Shown: piece by piece, positions 36,702 to 44,246 of the stretch
Layout: every line of letters starts with the position of its first letter
How positions within the stretch are numbered: the stretch's first letter is position 1
Source of the DNA: Mesorhizobium sangaii
GTDB taxonomy: Bacteria > Pseudomonadota > Alphaproteobacteria > Rhizobiales > Rhizobiaceae
NCBI RefSeq assembly: GCF_014207355.1
Contig: NZ_JACHEF010000006.1
Coordinates: forward strand, 372,001-436,000
Direction: 5' to 3'
DNA: 64,000 nucleotides
Translations under genes and position numbers: made by a program
The notes under the pieces: generated by a model
What the model was told of the DNA's origin: nothing
Seen by the model: the letters and a program-made list of their open reading frames with translations, nothing else
Database searches by the model: none

Positions 36702-37577
36702 TCAAAGCCCGACCATCCGCCTGACGTCCTCCGGCGTTGCGCCGGTATCGCGCAAGGCGGCAAGGCCGGTGTCGCCGAGGCTCTTGGACAGCTTTCGTCC
36801 GTCCGGTCCAAGGATAAGGCGATGGTGGAAGTAGGCCGGTTGCGGCAGTCCGAGGAGTTCCTGCAGCAGGCGCTGGACACCGGTAGCGGAAAACAGGTCC
36901 TGGCCGCGCACGACATGGCTGATGCCTTGCAGGGCATCGTCCATGACGACGGCGAGGTGATAGCTGGTCGGGATGTCGCGGCGCGCCACGATCACATCAC
37001 CCCAGTCCTGGGGCCGGGCTTCGATCGCCCGTGTCGCGACGAGCGTCTCATCGCTGAATTCGGCCCATGACAGGTCCTTGCCGGCACCTGCCACGGCGGC
37101 GTCGATATCCAACCGCCAGGCGAAAGGCGCGTTCTCGGCGATCCGTCGCTTGCGTTCCTTCACCGGCAGCGCCTTATCGGCGCCGGGGTAGAGCGGCACG
37201 CCATCGGGATCGCGAGGCCAGTCGCGCCCGCGTTCTTCGCTGTCGGTGATGAAGGCGCGGATCTCACCACGGCTCATGAAGGCGGGATAGACGAGTTCAT
37301 CCCGAATCAGCCGGTCAAGCGTCGTCTCGTATTCAGCGAAGTGCTCGGATTGGCGGCGCACCGGCTGTTCCCAGCCAAGCCCCAGCCATTTCAGATCGGC
37401 GAGCACGCCGGCCTCAAATTGCGGCGTGCAGCGCGTCGTGTCGATATCCTCGATGCGCAGCAGCAGGCGGCCGCCGGCGGCATCCGCCAATTTCTGATTG
37501 AGCAGCGCCGAATAGGCGTGGCCGAGATGCAGGTCGCCGTTGGGGCTGGGGGCGAAGCGGAATGTCAGGAGTGTCAT
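36702..37577 (-). CDS. gluQ: Glutamyl-Q tRNA(Asp) synthetase
   Basis: 291 residues, a short glutamyl-tRNA synthetase paralogue without an anticodon-binding domain. RFAPSPNGDLHLGHAYSAL contains the HIGH-like motif, RIEDIDTTRC follows, and GRKLSKSLGD is the KMSKS-like motif. The enzyme attaches glutamate to queuosine at position 34 of tRNA-Asp. The zinc-binding cysteines seen in the E. coli enzyme are missing here; the matching stretch is YPAFMSRGEIRAFI. The ATG at 37577 (MTLLTFRF) is chosen over 37637. It is divergent from the glycosylase gene. Confidence 0.92.
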   Translation of the reverse strand: MTLLTFRFAPSPNGDLHLGHAYSALLNQKLADAAGGRLLLRIEDIDTTRCTPQFEAGVLADLKWLGLGWEQPVRRQSEHFAEYETTLDRLIRDELVYPAFMSRGEIRAFITDSEERGRDWPRDPDGVPLYPGADKALPVKERKRRIAENAPFAWRLDIDAAVAGAGKDLSWAEFSDETLVATRAIEARPQDWGDVIVARRDIPTSYHLAVVMDDALQGISHVVRGQDLFSATGVQRLLQELLGLPQPAYFHHRLILGPDGRKLSKSLGDTGLAALRDTGATPEDVRRMVGL

Positions 37578-37649
37578 TTGTCCGGCGGCAATCAGGTTTT
37601 GCGGCGCTTCGCCAATTGCTACCCTGTCGAGGGTCAAGGAACAAGAAAC

Positions 37650-38291
37650 ATGCAGCGCATCGCCACATCAGACGACATTGCCCGGGGGCTCGACGCGCTT
37701 TGCGTGATCGATCCGCGCCTGGAAAAGGTGCGCGGCATGGCCGGCGAGGTGCCGCTGCGGCTTTCCGAGCCCGGGTTCCGGAGCCTGGCCTCGATCATCG
37801 TCTCGCAGCAAGTGTCCCGCGCCAGCGCCGATGCGATCTTCGGCCGGCTGACCAAACTCGTCGATCCGCTGACGCCGCAGGCGATACTTGCCGCCGGCGA
37901 AGACATGTTTCGCGAGGCCGGCCTGTCGCGGCCGAAGCAGCGCGGCCTGATCGCCATTGCCCAGGCGGTGTTCGACGGCCTCGACCTCCATCACCTTTGT
38001 TCGCTCGATGCCCAGGAGGCGATCACGACGATGACGGCGGTGTCCGGCATCGGCCCATGGACGGCGGAAGTGTATCTTTTGTTCGCCGCCGGCCACCCCG
38101 ACATTTTTCCGGCGCGCGACGTCGCCTTGCAGAGCGCGGTCGGTCACGCGCTCGGCATCGAGCCGCGTCCGCCGGAGAAAACACTGATCGCACTGGCCGA
38201 ATCATGGAGCCCGTGGCGAGGTGTCGCATCGCGGCTTTTCTGGTCCTATTATCGCGAAACCAGAGGGCGGGACGCGGCGCCGCCGGCTTAA
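37650..38291 (+). CDS. DNA-3-methyladenine glycosylase II-like (HhH-GPD)
   Basis: 213 residues. The helix-hairpin-helix (TAVSGIGPWTAEVYLLFA) is followed by the GPD segment DIFPARDVALQSAV with the catalytic aspartate. SIIVSQQVSRASADAIFGRL is the N-terminal helical core. This is the AlkA-like base-excision repair family that removes alkylated purines from DNA. A longer frame starts at 37341 inside gluQRS; the ATG at 37650 is the sensible start. It is divergent from gluQRS, with a gap of 72 bp. Confidence 0.88.
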   Translation: MQRIATSDDIARGLDALCVIDPRLEKVRGMAGEVPLRLSEPGFRSLASIIVSQQVSRASADAIFGRLTKLVDPLTPQAILAAGEDMFREAGLSRPKQRGLIAIAQAVFDGLDLHHLCSLDAQEAITTMTAVSGIGPWTAEVYLLFAAGHPDIFPARDVALQSAVGHALGIEPRPPEKTLIALAESWSPWRGVASRLFWSYYRETRGRDAAPPA

Positions 38292-38418
38292 TCCGTAAAA
38301 AGGCATGAAAATCACGCATTTTTGGCGCTTCAGCGACGCGACAATCCGCTTCACATCCCTGTCATGTCAGGCTTACAGTATCCGCGCCGTTCGGGTCTAG
38401 AACCAAGGAGGTAAACAC

Positions 38419-38976
38419 GTGACGGTCGCCGTATCTCCGGATGGGCTTCCAGCACTGGTGCTGAATGCGGATTACCGTCCGCTCAGCTATTATCCTCTGT
38501 CGCTCTGGTCCTGGCAGGATGCCATCAAGGCGGTGTTCCTCGACCGGGTGAACATCGTCGCCGAATACGAGCACGCTGTCTCCTCGCCGACCTTCTCGAT
38601 GAAGCTGCCGAGCGTCGTCAGCCTGAAGGCCTACGTGAAGCCATCCAGGCACCCGGCCTTCACCCGCTTCAACGTCTTCCTGCGCGACCGCTTCCAGTGC
38701 CAGTATTGCGGCACGCCGGAGGACCTGACCTTCGATCACGTCATCCCCCGCCATCGCGGTGGCGCCACGACGTGGGAGAATGTCGTTGCCGCCTGTTCGC
38801 CCTGCAATCTCAGGAAGGGCGGCATGATGCCGGCGCATGCCAAGATGTGGCCGCTGCAGAAACCCTTCCAGCCGACGGTGCACGATTTGCACAACAACGG
38901 CCGCCTGTTCCCGCCCAACCATCTGCATGAAAGCTGGATGGATTATCTGTACTGGGATGTCGAACTGGAACCTTGA
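38419..38976 (+). CDS. HNH endonuclease domain protein
   Basis: 185 residues. The HNH zinc finger is CQYCGTPEDLTFDHVIPRH, with GGATTWENVVAACSPCN completing the second CxxC pair and the catalytic His-Asn-His. The N-terminal half (LVLNADYRPLSYYPLSLWSW) is the conserved extension of a large family of chromosomal HNH proteins in alphaproteobacteria, whose DNA target is not known. The start is GTG with a perfect AAGGAGG six bases upstream. There are no restriction-modification partners nearby. Confidence 0.9.
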   Translation: MTVAVSPDGLPALVLNADYRPLSYYPLSLWSWQDAIKAVFLDRVNIVAEYEHAVSSPTFSMKLPSVVSLKAYVKPSRHPAFTRFNVFLRDRFQCQYCGTPEDLTFDHVIPRHRGGATTWENVVAACSPCNLRKGGMMPAHAKMWPLQKPFQPTVHDLHNNGRLFPPNHLHESWMDYLYWDVELEP

Positions 38977-38979
38977 GAT

Positions 38980-39110
38980 GGTTCGATAATTCGGGAGGCC
39001 GGCCGCCTGAAGCGATTTTCTGCGCTTCCGGTGCTCACGTACTTCAGTACGCTCCGCTCCGGTTCTCGAAAATCACTTCATTCGACTCGGCCTGCCGAAT
39101 TCTTGGAACC
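38980..39110. repeat. Large imperfect palindromic repeat after the HNH gene
   Basis: The inner part (39014-39074) runs from GATTTTC to GAAAATC, with near-complementary arms around ACGTACTTCAGTACG. Outer arms pair GGTTC and ATTCGGGAGGCCGG with CGGCCTGCCGAAT and GGAACC. The core (CGCTTCCGGTGCTCACG) resembles a widespread rhizobial intergenic repeat. It lies between the convergent HNH and dsbB genes and could fold into a long hairpin in either transcript. Confidence 0.7.
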
Positions 39111-39160
39111 ATTTCGCGCTTGAACCATCTCGCGTCGGCGCAAAATGATTTTGCGGCAGG

Positions 39161-39679
39161 TCAGTCGCGGGTGAGGGCGCCGCGGAAGGCGACGGCGGCG
39201 AGGACGAGGCTGGCGATGGCGTTCCAGCCGGCCAGCGACAGGCCGAGGATGCGCAGCGCCGCCTTGTCGCAGGAGGGCGGCACGAACTTGTCGAGCGCGT
39301 CGAGCACGCCCTTGCCGCCGGTGTCCACCGGTCCGGCGCCCGCGGTGCAATCGGTCGGGCCGGCCCACCACTGCCATTCGACGCCGGAGTGATAGACACC
39401 GAGATAGAGGCCGTAGAGCATCAGCAGGCCGCCTATGGCCAGCAGGCCGCGCGTCAGCCACGCCGGCGCGTGCAGCGTGGATGCAATCACCGCCAGCAGC
39501 ATCAGCGGCGCGCCGATGTAGTAGGGGGTGCGCTGTTCGAGACAGAGGTGGCAGGGGATGTAGCCGCCGAGATACTGGAAGCCGAGCGCCGAGCCCACTG
39601 TGGCAGCCATGGCGACGGCGAGAAACAAGGCGATGCGCGTCCGCTGGCGTCCGGTGTCGGCATTCATGGTCGCTGTCAT
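39161..39679 (-). CDS. dsbB: Disulfide bond formation protein B
   Basis: 172 residues with four membrane segments. The redox cysteines are CHLC in GGYIPCHLCLEQRTPY (first periplasmic loop) and the pair in PTDCTAG and PPSCDKAAL (second loop), as in DsbB, which reoxidises DsbA and passes electrons to quinone. The start is either MTATMNADTG at 39679 or MNADTG at 39667. It lies 82 bp past the YqaA stop on the same strand. The TlpA protein at 11486 is a separate periplasmic thiol system in the window. Confidence 0.9.
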   Translation of the reverse strand: MTATMNADTGRQRTRIALFLAVAMAATVGSALGFQYLGGYIPCHLCLEQRTPYYIGAPLMLLAVIASTLHAPAWLTRGLLAIGGLLMLYGLYLGVYHSGVEWQWWAGPTDCTAGAGPVDTGGKGVLDALDKFVPPSCDKAALRILGLSLAGWNAIASLVLAAVAFRGALTRD

Positions 39680-39761
39680 CGTGTTCTTCGTCCGTTGAGT
39701 TCGCCGCGCTCTTTGTCCCTGTCCTTGTCCCAACAGCGCCGGCCACTTTTGGGCGACAGGT

Positions 39762-40346
39762 CTAGAGCGCGTATTTGACGACGATATAGAGCAAAATCAG
39801 GGCAGCCGCCCCGGCGCCCGCGATCAGTCCGAGACGCTTTTCGATGAATTCGCGGATCGATTCGCCATATCGGCGCAGCAGCCAGGCCAGCAGCAGGAAG
39901 CGCGCGCCGCGAGCGACGATGGCCGAGATGATGAAGATCAGCAAATTGACGTGCAGGGCGCCGGCAAGGATGGTGACGACCTTGATCGGCGGCAGGTGCG
40001 CGAGACCGGACGTAACGAGCAGCACCAGCATCAGGCCGGTGCCAGAATTCTGCCAGCGCTCGAAGGTCGACAGGCCGCCGAAATGCTCCAGGATCGGGCG
40101 GGCGATGGCGTCGTAGGCGAAATAGCCGATCATCCAGCCGGCGATGCCGCCCAGCACCGAGGCGGCCGTGGCGGTCAGCGCATAGCGGTAGGCGCGGTCG
40201 GGGCGTGCCAACGCCATCGGCAGATAGAGCACATCGGCCGGCACGAAGAAGAACGAGCTTTCAATGAAGGCGATGATGGCAAGCCACCATTCCGCGGATT
40301 TCCTTGCCGCCAGCGACAAGGTCCAGTCGTAAAGTCCGCGAAGCAT
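39762..40346 (-). CDS. YqaA/DedA-family inner-membrane protein
   Basis: 194 residues with about five hydrophobic segments. ESSFFFVPADVLYLPMALA is the typical N-terminal re-entrant region, GGIAGWMIGYFAYD the glycine-rich helix, and HLPPIKVVTILAGALHVNLL the second conserved block of the VTT/SNARE-associated (DedA-like) fold. These proteins are thought to be lipid scramblases or transporters. The start at 40346 (MLRGLYDWTL) is used; the open frame reaches 40454 through repeat DNA. Confidence 0.85.
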   Translation of the reverse strand: MLRGLYDWTLSLAARKSAEWWLAIIAFIESSFFFVPADVLYLPMALARPDRAYRYALTATAASVLGGIAGWMIGYFAYDAIARPILEHFGGLSTFERWQNSGTGLMLVLLVTSGLAHLPPIKVVTILAGALHVNLLIFIISAIVARGARFLLLAWLLRRYGESIREFIEKRLGLIAGAGAAALILLYIVVKYAL

Positions 40347-40415
40347 CGGCACTCCTATGCGTGTCGCCCAAACGGTGCGCAGCGGTTTCGGGACATTGGC
40401 ATGCACAACCGACGG

Positions 40416-40442
40416 GCATGCACAAAAGAAAGACCCAAAGCG
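40416..40442. repeat. Short interspersed repeat, copy 2
   Basis: The block beginning GCATGCACAAAAGAAAGACC closely matches the block at 3934-3959. A further GCATGCACAA occurs just upstream at 40399. Together with GTGCGCAGCGG it resembles part of a larger rhizobial intergenic element. The rest of the 292-bp gap before the tRNA holds the tRNA promoter and nothing else recognisable. Confidence 0.55.
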
Positions 40443-40582
40443 CGCGCCGTCCATCCAGTGGGACGCGCCTCGCTTTGATGCGCCGCCTGTCTAGAAAGAT
40501 TTTCCGCGCTGCACAATGGCAGCGCCGTCACGAAATCGAAAGGTGAAGTTTGGTCGCATCCGGGCCATCGACAATTGGCCTG

Positions 40583-40610
40583 TTGACGAACAGGCCCCCA
40601 ACCGTATAGT
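40583..40610 (+). promoter_or_regulatory. Promoter of tRNA-Leu
   Basis: TTGACG (40583-40588) and TATAGT (40605-40610) are separated by 16 bases and lie 28 bases before the tRNA, close to the sigma-70 consensus. The spacing and position suit a housekeeping promoter for the tRNA gene. Confidence 0.65.
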
Positions 40611-40638
40611 CCGCGCCCATCCAGGCCGCCCGGCCTGA

Positions 40639-40723
40639 GCCCCTATGGCGGAATTGGTAGACGCGCTCGACTCAAAATCGAGTTCCGCAAGGAGTGCTGG
40701 TTCGATCCCGGCTAGGGGCACCA
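40639..40723 (+). tRNA. tRNA-Leu (anticodon CAA)
   Basis: The acceptor stem GCCCCTA pairs with TAGGGGC, followed by discriminator A and an encoded CCA. The anticodon stem CTCGA/TCGAG encloses the loop CTCAAAA, giving anticodon CAA for UUG codons. There is a long variable arm, as expected for tRNA-Leu, and the T-arm contains GGTTCGATC. Its length with CCA is 85 bases. The ORFs drawn across it on both strands are false. Confidence 0.97.
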
Positions 40724-40872
40724 CGCCATTTTCCAGGCGCTGATTTTGTTCAGTTTTTCGCCTTGATCCCGAGAGCCGGATTGACGCATCCAACGGCGCT
40801 GTCCACAGCCCAGCCGAACATGGCCGAGGTCAGCTTTACGATCTCGTTTTGCGCGCCGGCCGCCCATGACTT

Positions 40873-40900
40873 GGCCGCTGCCGCAAGGTGGCGGCCTTTT
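40873..40900 (+). terminator. Intrinsic terminator with GCAA tetraloop
   Basis: GGCCGCTGCC and GGTGGCGGCC (with two G-U pairs) form a 10-bp stem closed by the stable tetraloop GCAA, followed by TTTT. It lies 150 bases after tRNA-Leu on the same strand, so it probably ends the tRNA transcript. The stretch 40724-41101 holds this terminator, a second one at 41030, and no convincing gene. Confidence 0.75.
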
Positions 40901-41029
40901 GCGTTGGCAGATACCTGGCTGGATCGAACCCGACAAAAGAGGCTGGAACATTAGCAGGCTTGAATTGTTGAGTTCATGCTTCGGACGCCGCTGCTTGGCT
41001 CCGTCGCAGGCTGGTGGGCACATCGGCCG

Positions 41030-41065
41030 GCCCGCGCCAGCGGTCCCTCCGTGGCGCGGGCTTTT
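41030..41065 (+). terminator. Second intrinsic terminator downstream of tRNA-Leu
   Basis: GCCCGCGCCA (41030-41039) pairs perfectly with TGGCGCGGGC (41052-41061) around a 12-base loop and is followed by CTTTT. No protein gene on the plus strand precedes it since the tRNA. It may end an untranslated RNA that starts after the first terminator, or be a remnant of a lost gene. Confidence 0.65.
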
Positions 41066-41101
41066 GGGGCCAGACAGTACCTGCGGCGCCTCGGACGGGG
41101 T

Positions 41102-41308
41102 TCAGATAAATGGTGGACAATACCACCAGAAAGCCTTGGCTTCCTCTTCAGGCGTCATCGGACGGATCTCCCATGAGTCCGTTTTCGCGATGTAACGTGT
41201 CCAAATGGGCGTGCCTTCTTTGCTGACGCTTTCGTGCCAGGCGGTAAACCCCATCATTGGCAATAGAGCTTCTCGGAGTGATCGAAGCTGCAGTGCTGCC
41301 GTGTGCAT
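41102..41308 (-). CDS. Small hypothetical protein
   Basis: 68 residues from the ATG at 41308 (MHTAALQLRSLREALLP), with GAGAGG eight bases upstream. The C-terminus is aromatic and charged (RPMTPEEEAKAFWWYCPPFI). It may have a helix then a short beta sheet (TPIWTRYIAKTDSWEIRP). No family is recognised. It is the first of several tiny genes after tRNA-Leu with codon use less GC-biased than their neighbours. Confidence 0.5.
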   Translation of the reverse strand: MHTAALQLRSLREALLPMMGFTAWHESVSKEGTPIWTRYIAKTDSWEIRPMTPEEEAKAFWWYCPPFI

Positions 41309-41695
41309 GCGAATGACCTCTCTTCGCTGGGCGCCACCACCGATTTCTGCCTGCCTCACCCGGCACAACGTCGTGGCGTTGCCGACCGTCTTCCAGCGGT
41401 CCGGCGGCCATAGCGGTGGCTCGGTGTTTGACCGCCGGGCCTTACCGGCAAAGAGGGGTGGGTTTGCCGGCTGGTAAATTATAGGCCGTTTATTCGAATA
41501 TTCAATTTCTCTAAAATGATCGGTCCGCAGCCAACCGCGCAGCCGCTCGTTGCCCTATGCTGGTTTTGATCCCCAGCATCCATGACTGCCCCGCTGCCGC
41601 TCCGAGGCGGCGACACCAGCCGGCTCGGTTTGGTTGGAACCTGGATTGGGTTCGAGAGTTTATGGCGCGCGACCTTTGTGTGGAGGTGGCTAGCC

Positions 41696-41932
41696 ATGAG
41701 GATCAAAGTTGCACCAGAGCTCTGCAACGTTGCGGCGGCGGCTGACGAAATCATGAGCGAGGCGAAGGGGAAGGCGCCCCTTTCTGTCATACTGACGGTT
41801 TCCCGACTTCGACAGAAAACCGGATCGATGCGATCGGATGCCGATCTGGAGGCTCTTGTCGCAAAGATGGCTGCGGCTCGCGGTGTAGCCCTGGTGATGG
41901 ACAGGAAGGCTGATCAATTCGCGCCTGGGTGA
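41696..41932 (+). CDS. Small hypothetical protein
   Basis: 78 residues starting MRIKVAPELCNVAAAADEIM. The ATG at 41696 has a near-perfect GGAGG ten bases upstream, which decides this start over the longer frame from 41582. It is hydrophilic and probably mostly helical (RSDADLEALVAKMAAARGVA). No family is recognised. It is followed six bases after its stop by another tiny gene, so the two may form an operon. Confidence 0.55.
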   Translation: MRIKVAPELCNVAAAADEIMSEAKGKAPLSVILTVSRLRQKTGSMRSDADLEALVAKMAAARGVALVMDRKADQFAPG

Positions 41933-41938
41933 ACAGCA

Positions 41939-42070
41939 ATGGCAGCGTTGGCGTTTGAGACGGTCTATCTTTTCGGCCTGACGGGGGACGACCTGTTCGG
42001 CGGGCTCGTATCGCTGGTGGCGTGCACGTTGCTTTTCAACGCTTTGGCGAAGGATCGCTCAAACCCATAA
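41939..42070 (+). CDS. Very small membrane-associated hypothetical protein
   Basis: 43 residues: MAALAFETVYLFGLTG, then a hydrophobic stretch (FGGLVSLVACTLLFNALA), ending KDRSNP. One likely membrane helix is present. The ATG lies 6 bases after the stop of the upstream gene, with no clear ribosome-binding site, so translation may depend on that gene. It is too short for normal gene finders, so confidence is modest. Confidence 0.4.
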   Translation: MAALAFETVYLFGLTGDDLFGGLVSLVACTLLFNALAKDRSNP

Positions 42071-42164
42071 CCGTGCGTACGAGGTCGAAGCATGATCAGG
42101 CCCATCGTGCGGCACGATGCTGGTGTTGCGGATGGAGATTGAGGAATCCGTAGAAGAAAGGGCC

Positions 42165-42473
42165 TCAGAGTGGCGTCCTGCGCTGCTTTGGCCGGTGTCT
42201 CTCGATGAGCCTGACCATATCGATTTCGACCGTCACCAGCGGCCCCAGGTCGATTGTCACCGTCTCGTCATCGATCCGGGTGACCTCGCCAACAAGCTCG
42301 ATCTGATCTCCCCGCTGCACCTTGGTGCGGATCGAATGCGCAAAATCATAGCTTCGGATCGATTGCGGGCAATCATAGTTCGGGACCGACACGCTGACGC
42401 GCTCATCGTCAATCCGCCTGCGCACCGTGGCCGTGACCCCCACCAGATCTCCAATGCCAATTGCCAAAGTCAT
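42165..42473 (-). CDS. Hypothetical protein with internal duplication
   Basis: 102 residues, probably all beta. Two similar halves can be seen: GDLVGVTATVRRRIDDERVS near the start and GDQIELVGEVTRIDDETVT near residue 60. Both read as three strands with a shared RIDDE-V turn. This suggests a small duplicated beta-barrel of OB or SH3 type. No family is recognised. It lies alone on the minus strand within the tRNA-Leu-adjacent pocket. The ATG at 42473 is the natural start. Confidence 0.6.
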   Translation of the reverse strand: MTLAIGIGDLVGVTATVRRRIDDERVSVSVPNYDCPQSIRSYDFAHSIRTKVQRGDQIELVGEVTRIDDETVTIDLGPLVTVEIDMVRLIERHRPKQRRTPL

Positions 42474-42662
42474 GCAGCGTACCGGCCACTCCGGTGGGTT
42501 TGTTACTGCCGCACTGATTAATTTATGGGTATATTAGCAACTGCGCAATTACGCCTATTGACGGTAGCAAGCCGTTGGCGACCACACGTTGCCGTGCCCT
42601 CCGAAGCGGGACGTGGCGCGGAATATGCGACGGCATCATCATATAGAGGAGAGGAGTGAAAA

Positions 42663-42872
42663 ATGATGCGTCAAGATGGAACAACAGCGCGAAAAGCAGG
42701 AAAACGGCGTGTGCCAGAATGGCGCCTCAACAAGAGAACGTTTGAGGTTCCGTACCTCATGAAGCTTGGCAACATTGGCCGCCAGGAAGCGCTGGCTTTG
42801 ATCGCCAGGCATAATGGAGACAGAGACGAAATCACTGCCGAGCTGTTTTCGCGGAGAGGTCGATCACATTAG
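42663..42872 (+). CDS. Small DUF3606-like hypothetical protein
   Basis: 69 residues with a very basic start (TTARKAGKRRVPEWRLNKR), then a helical segment (FEVPYLMKLGNIGRQEALAL, ending IARHNGDRDEI). The pattern of a short basic lead, then EVxYLxKxGxxxxEALxLI, resembles DUF3606 proteins, which are common and uncharacterised in rhizobia. The ribosome-binding site GAGGAGAGGAG is strong. It is the last gene of the small pocket after tRNA-Leu. Confidence 0.6.
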   Translation: MMRQDGTTARKAGKRRVPEWRLNKRTFEVPYLMKLGNIGRQEALALIARHNGDRDEITAELFSRRGRSH

Positions 42873-42965
42873 GTTTCAAAACAGGGTTGGCCTCCTGGGC
42901 ACCTGACGCTCAGACTAGGCATGGCACCCCTGCAAATGCGGCGACGCACTTGGCGGCGCCAGGCC

Positions 42966-44246
42966 CTACCGCCGTCCCAGCAAGCTCTTCATCCGAAGGC
43001 GCAGCAGGCGGGCCATGTTGCGGGTTTCGCGGTAGAGGTGCAGTTGCGAGGCGGCCTGGCGAGTGAGGCGGTCGGCGTCCGGCGTCAGGCCAATCACCAG
43101 CGTGCCCATCGGCTTGCGCTCGGTCCATAGCCGGCTCATCACCGGATGGTCGGGCATGGCGCAGGAATCGGTCATCATGATGTTGGGATCGTCGAGATGC
43201 TGCCTGGTCACCTCGATCATCAGCAGCGTGCCTGGCGAATAGGCGGCCAGCGTCTCGTCGTAGGCCGTCTTCCAAGTGTAGGCGACGCCGGCTTCGACGT
43301 ACACGATCAGGCAGGCAATGGTGCGGCCGTCCAGTGTCAGCGAATGGATGCGGCACATGTCCTGTTCGGCCAGCCGGTGCACGGCCTCGCGGGCGAAGGC
43401 GGCGCGGTAGCGGTCGATCGCCATGGCGGTCCGTTCGCGGCCTTTCCAGCCGGCCGCTTCCAGCGTCAGGAAGCTTTCGATGGCGTGGCGGATCTCTTCA
43501 GGGCCGCGCGCCACGACATGCTCCAGCTTGCCGAGGTCGCCGAGGCGCCGCTTCAGCCGGCGGAACTCGCGAAAATGGTGGGCGCGCAGCGAGGCCTTTA
43601 GATACTCGTCACCATCGGCTTCGCTCTCCAGCGCCGGGCGCTGGGTCTGCCCGGTGGTGACCAGCATCAGGCCGCGCGTCTCGGCCACGGTGGCAAACAG
43701 GCTCGCCACCGGGCCATCGAGCCGGATGTCGGGCAGGACGAAGACTTTCGGCAGCTTCAAGTGCGGGCGCGACAGCATCGAGAAGAAATCCTCGACGACG
43801 CCGACCGGGTCGTCACGGTCGACCAGCGGCGTGCCGAGCGGGCCGAACGGGCTCGACCAGGTGCGCATGACCGGAACGCCGAGCGGCATCCCCGGTCGTT
43901 CCACCGAGAACGGCACCAGAAGGCGCAGCCGGTTGCGGTATTCGTCGCCGTCGCGGATTACCGCCAGCCGCACCTCGCGATCCTCCAGCCGGGGCATGGC
44001 CGGCGCCAGGAAACGTGGGTTGAAGAAGACGTTCGGCTCGATCGTGCGGGTGCAGAGATAATCCAGTTCCTCGACAAGGTCGAAGCCGGCCGATGCCGGG
44101 TAGATGGCGAGTTTGCGCTCCGGCCGGTTGTTGGCGAGGATCTCGATATGGGCGGGGTCGGGGTCGCGGGTCAGCCCGGCGAGGCCCGATACCATGGCGC
44201 CGGCCGTGCCGCCGCTGGTTTCCTCAAGCAACGGGATGGCGGCCAT
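42966..44246 (-). CDS. GNAT-fold acetyltransferase, CelD/BcsL type
   Basis: 426 residues from the ATG at 44246 (MAAIPLLEETSGGTAG). The C-terminal third carries the acyltransferase core (HSLTLDGRTIACLIVYVEAG, TLLMIEVTRQHLDD). The overall length, and the FFNPRFLAPAMPRLE and PFGPLGTPLVDRDD blocks, match CelD/BcsL-type proteins linked to surface-polysaccharide or peptidoglycan modification. Its start overlaps the stop of the flippase gene by one base (TGATG), so the two are co-translated. The acceptor is unknown. Confidence 0.8.
   Translation of the reverse strand: MAAIPLLEETSGGTAGAMVSGLAGLTRDPDPAHIEILANNRPERKLAIYPASAGFDLVEELDYLCTRTIEPNVFFNPRFLAPAMPRLEDREVRLAVIRDGDEYRNRLRLLVPFSVERPGMPLGVPVMRTWSSPFGPLGTPLVDRDDPVGVVEDFFSMLSRPHLKLPKVFVLPDIRLDGPVASLFATVAETRGLMLVTTGQTQRPALESEADGDEYLKASLRAHHFREFRRLKRRLGDLGKLEHVVARGPEEIRHAIESFLTLEAAGWKGRERTAMAIDRYRAAFAREAVHRLAEQDMCRIHSLTLDGRTIACLIVYVEAGVAYTWKTAYDETLAAYSPGTLLMIEVTRQHLDDPNIMMTDSCAMPDHPVMSRLWTERKPMGTLVIGLTPDADRLTRQAASQLHLYRETRNMARLLRLRMKSLLGRR

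Noticed and set aside
40491..40793. 100-codon frame on the minus strand over tRNA-Leu
   Set aside because: It is antisense to the tRNA. The string GIEPALLAELDFESSASTNS is a well-known false translation of tRNA-Leu genes.
42117..42521. 134-codon plus-strand frame
   Set aside because: Antisense to the duplicated beta-protein gene at 42165-42473, whose internal sequence symmetry is far more protein-like.
40700..42960. Search for a duplicate of the tRNA-Leu 3' end as an attachment site
   Set aside because: I found no convincing direct repeat of the tRNA end near 42.9 kb, and no integrase gene, so an intact genomic island cannot be claimed.
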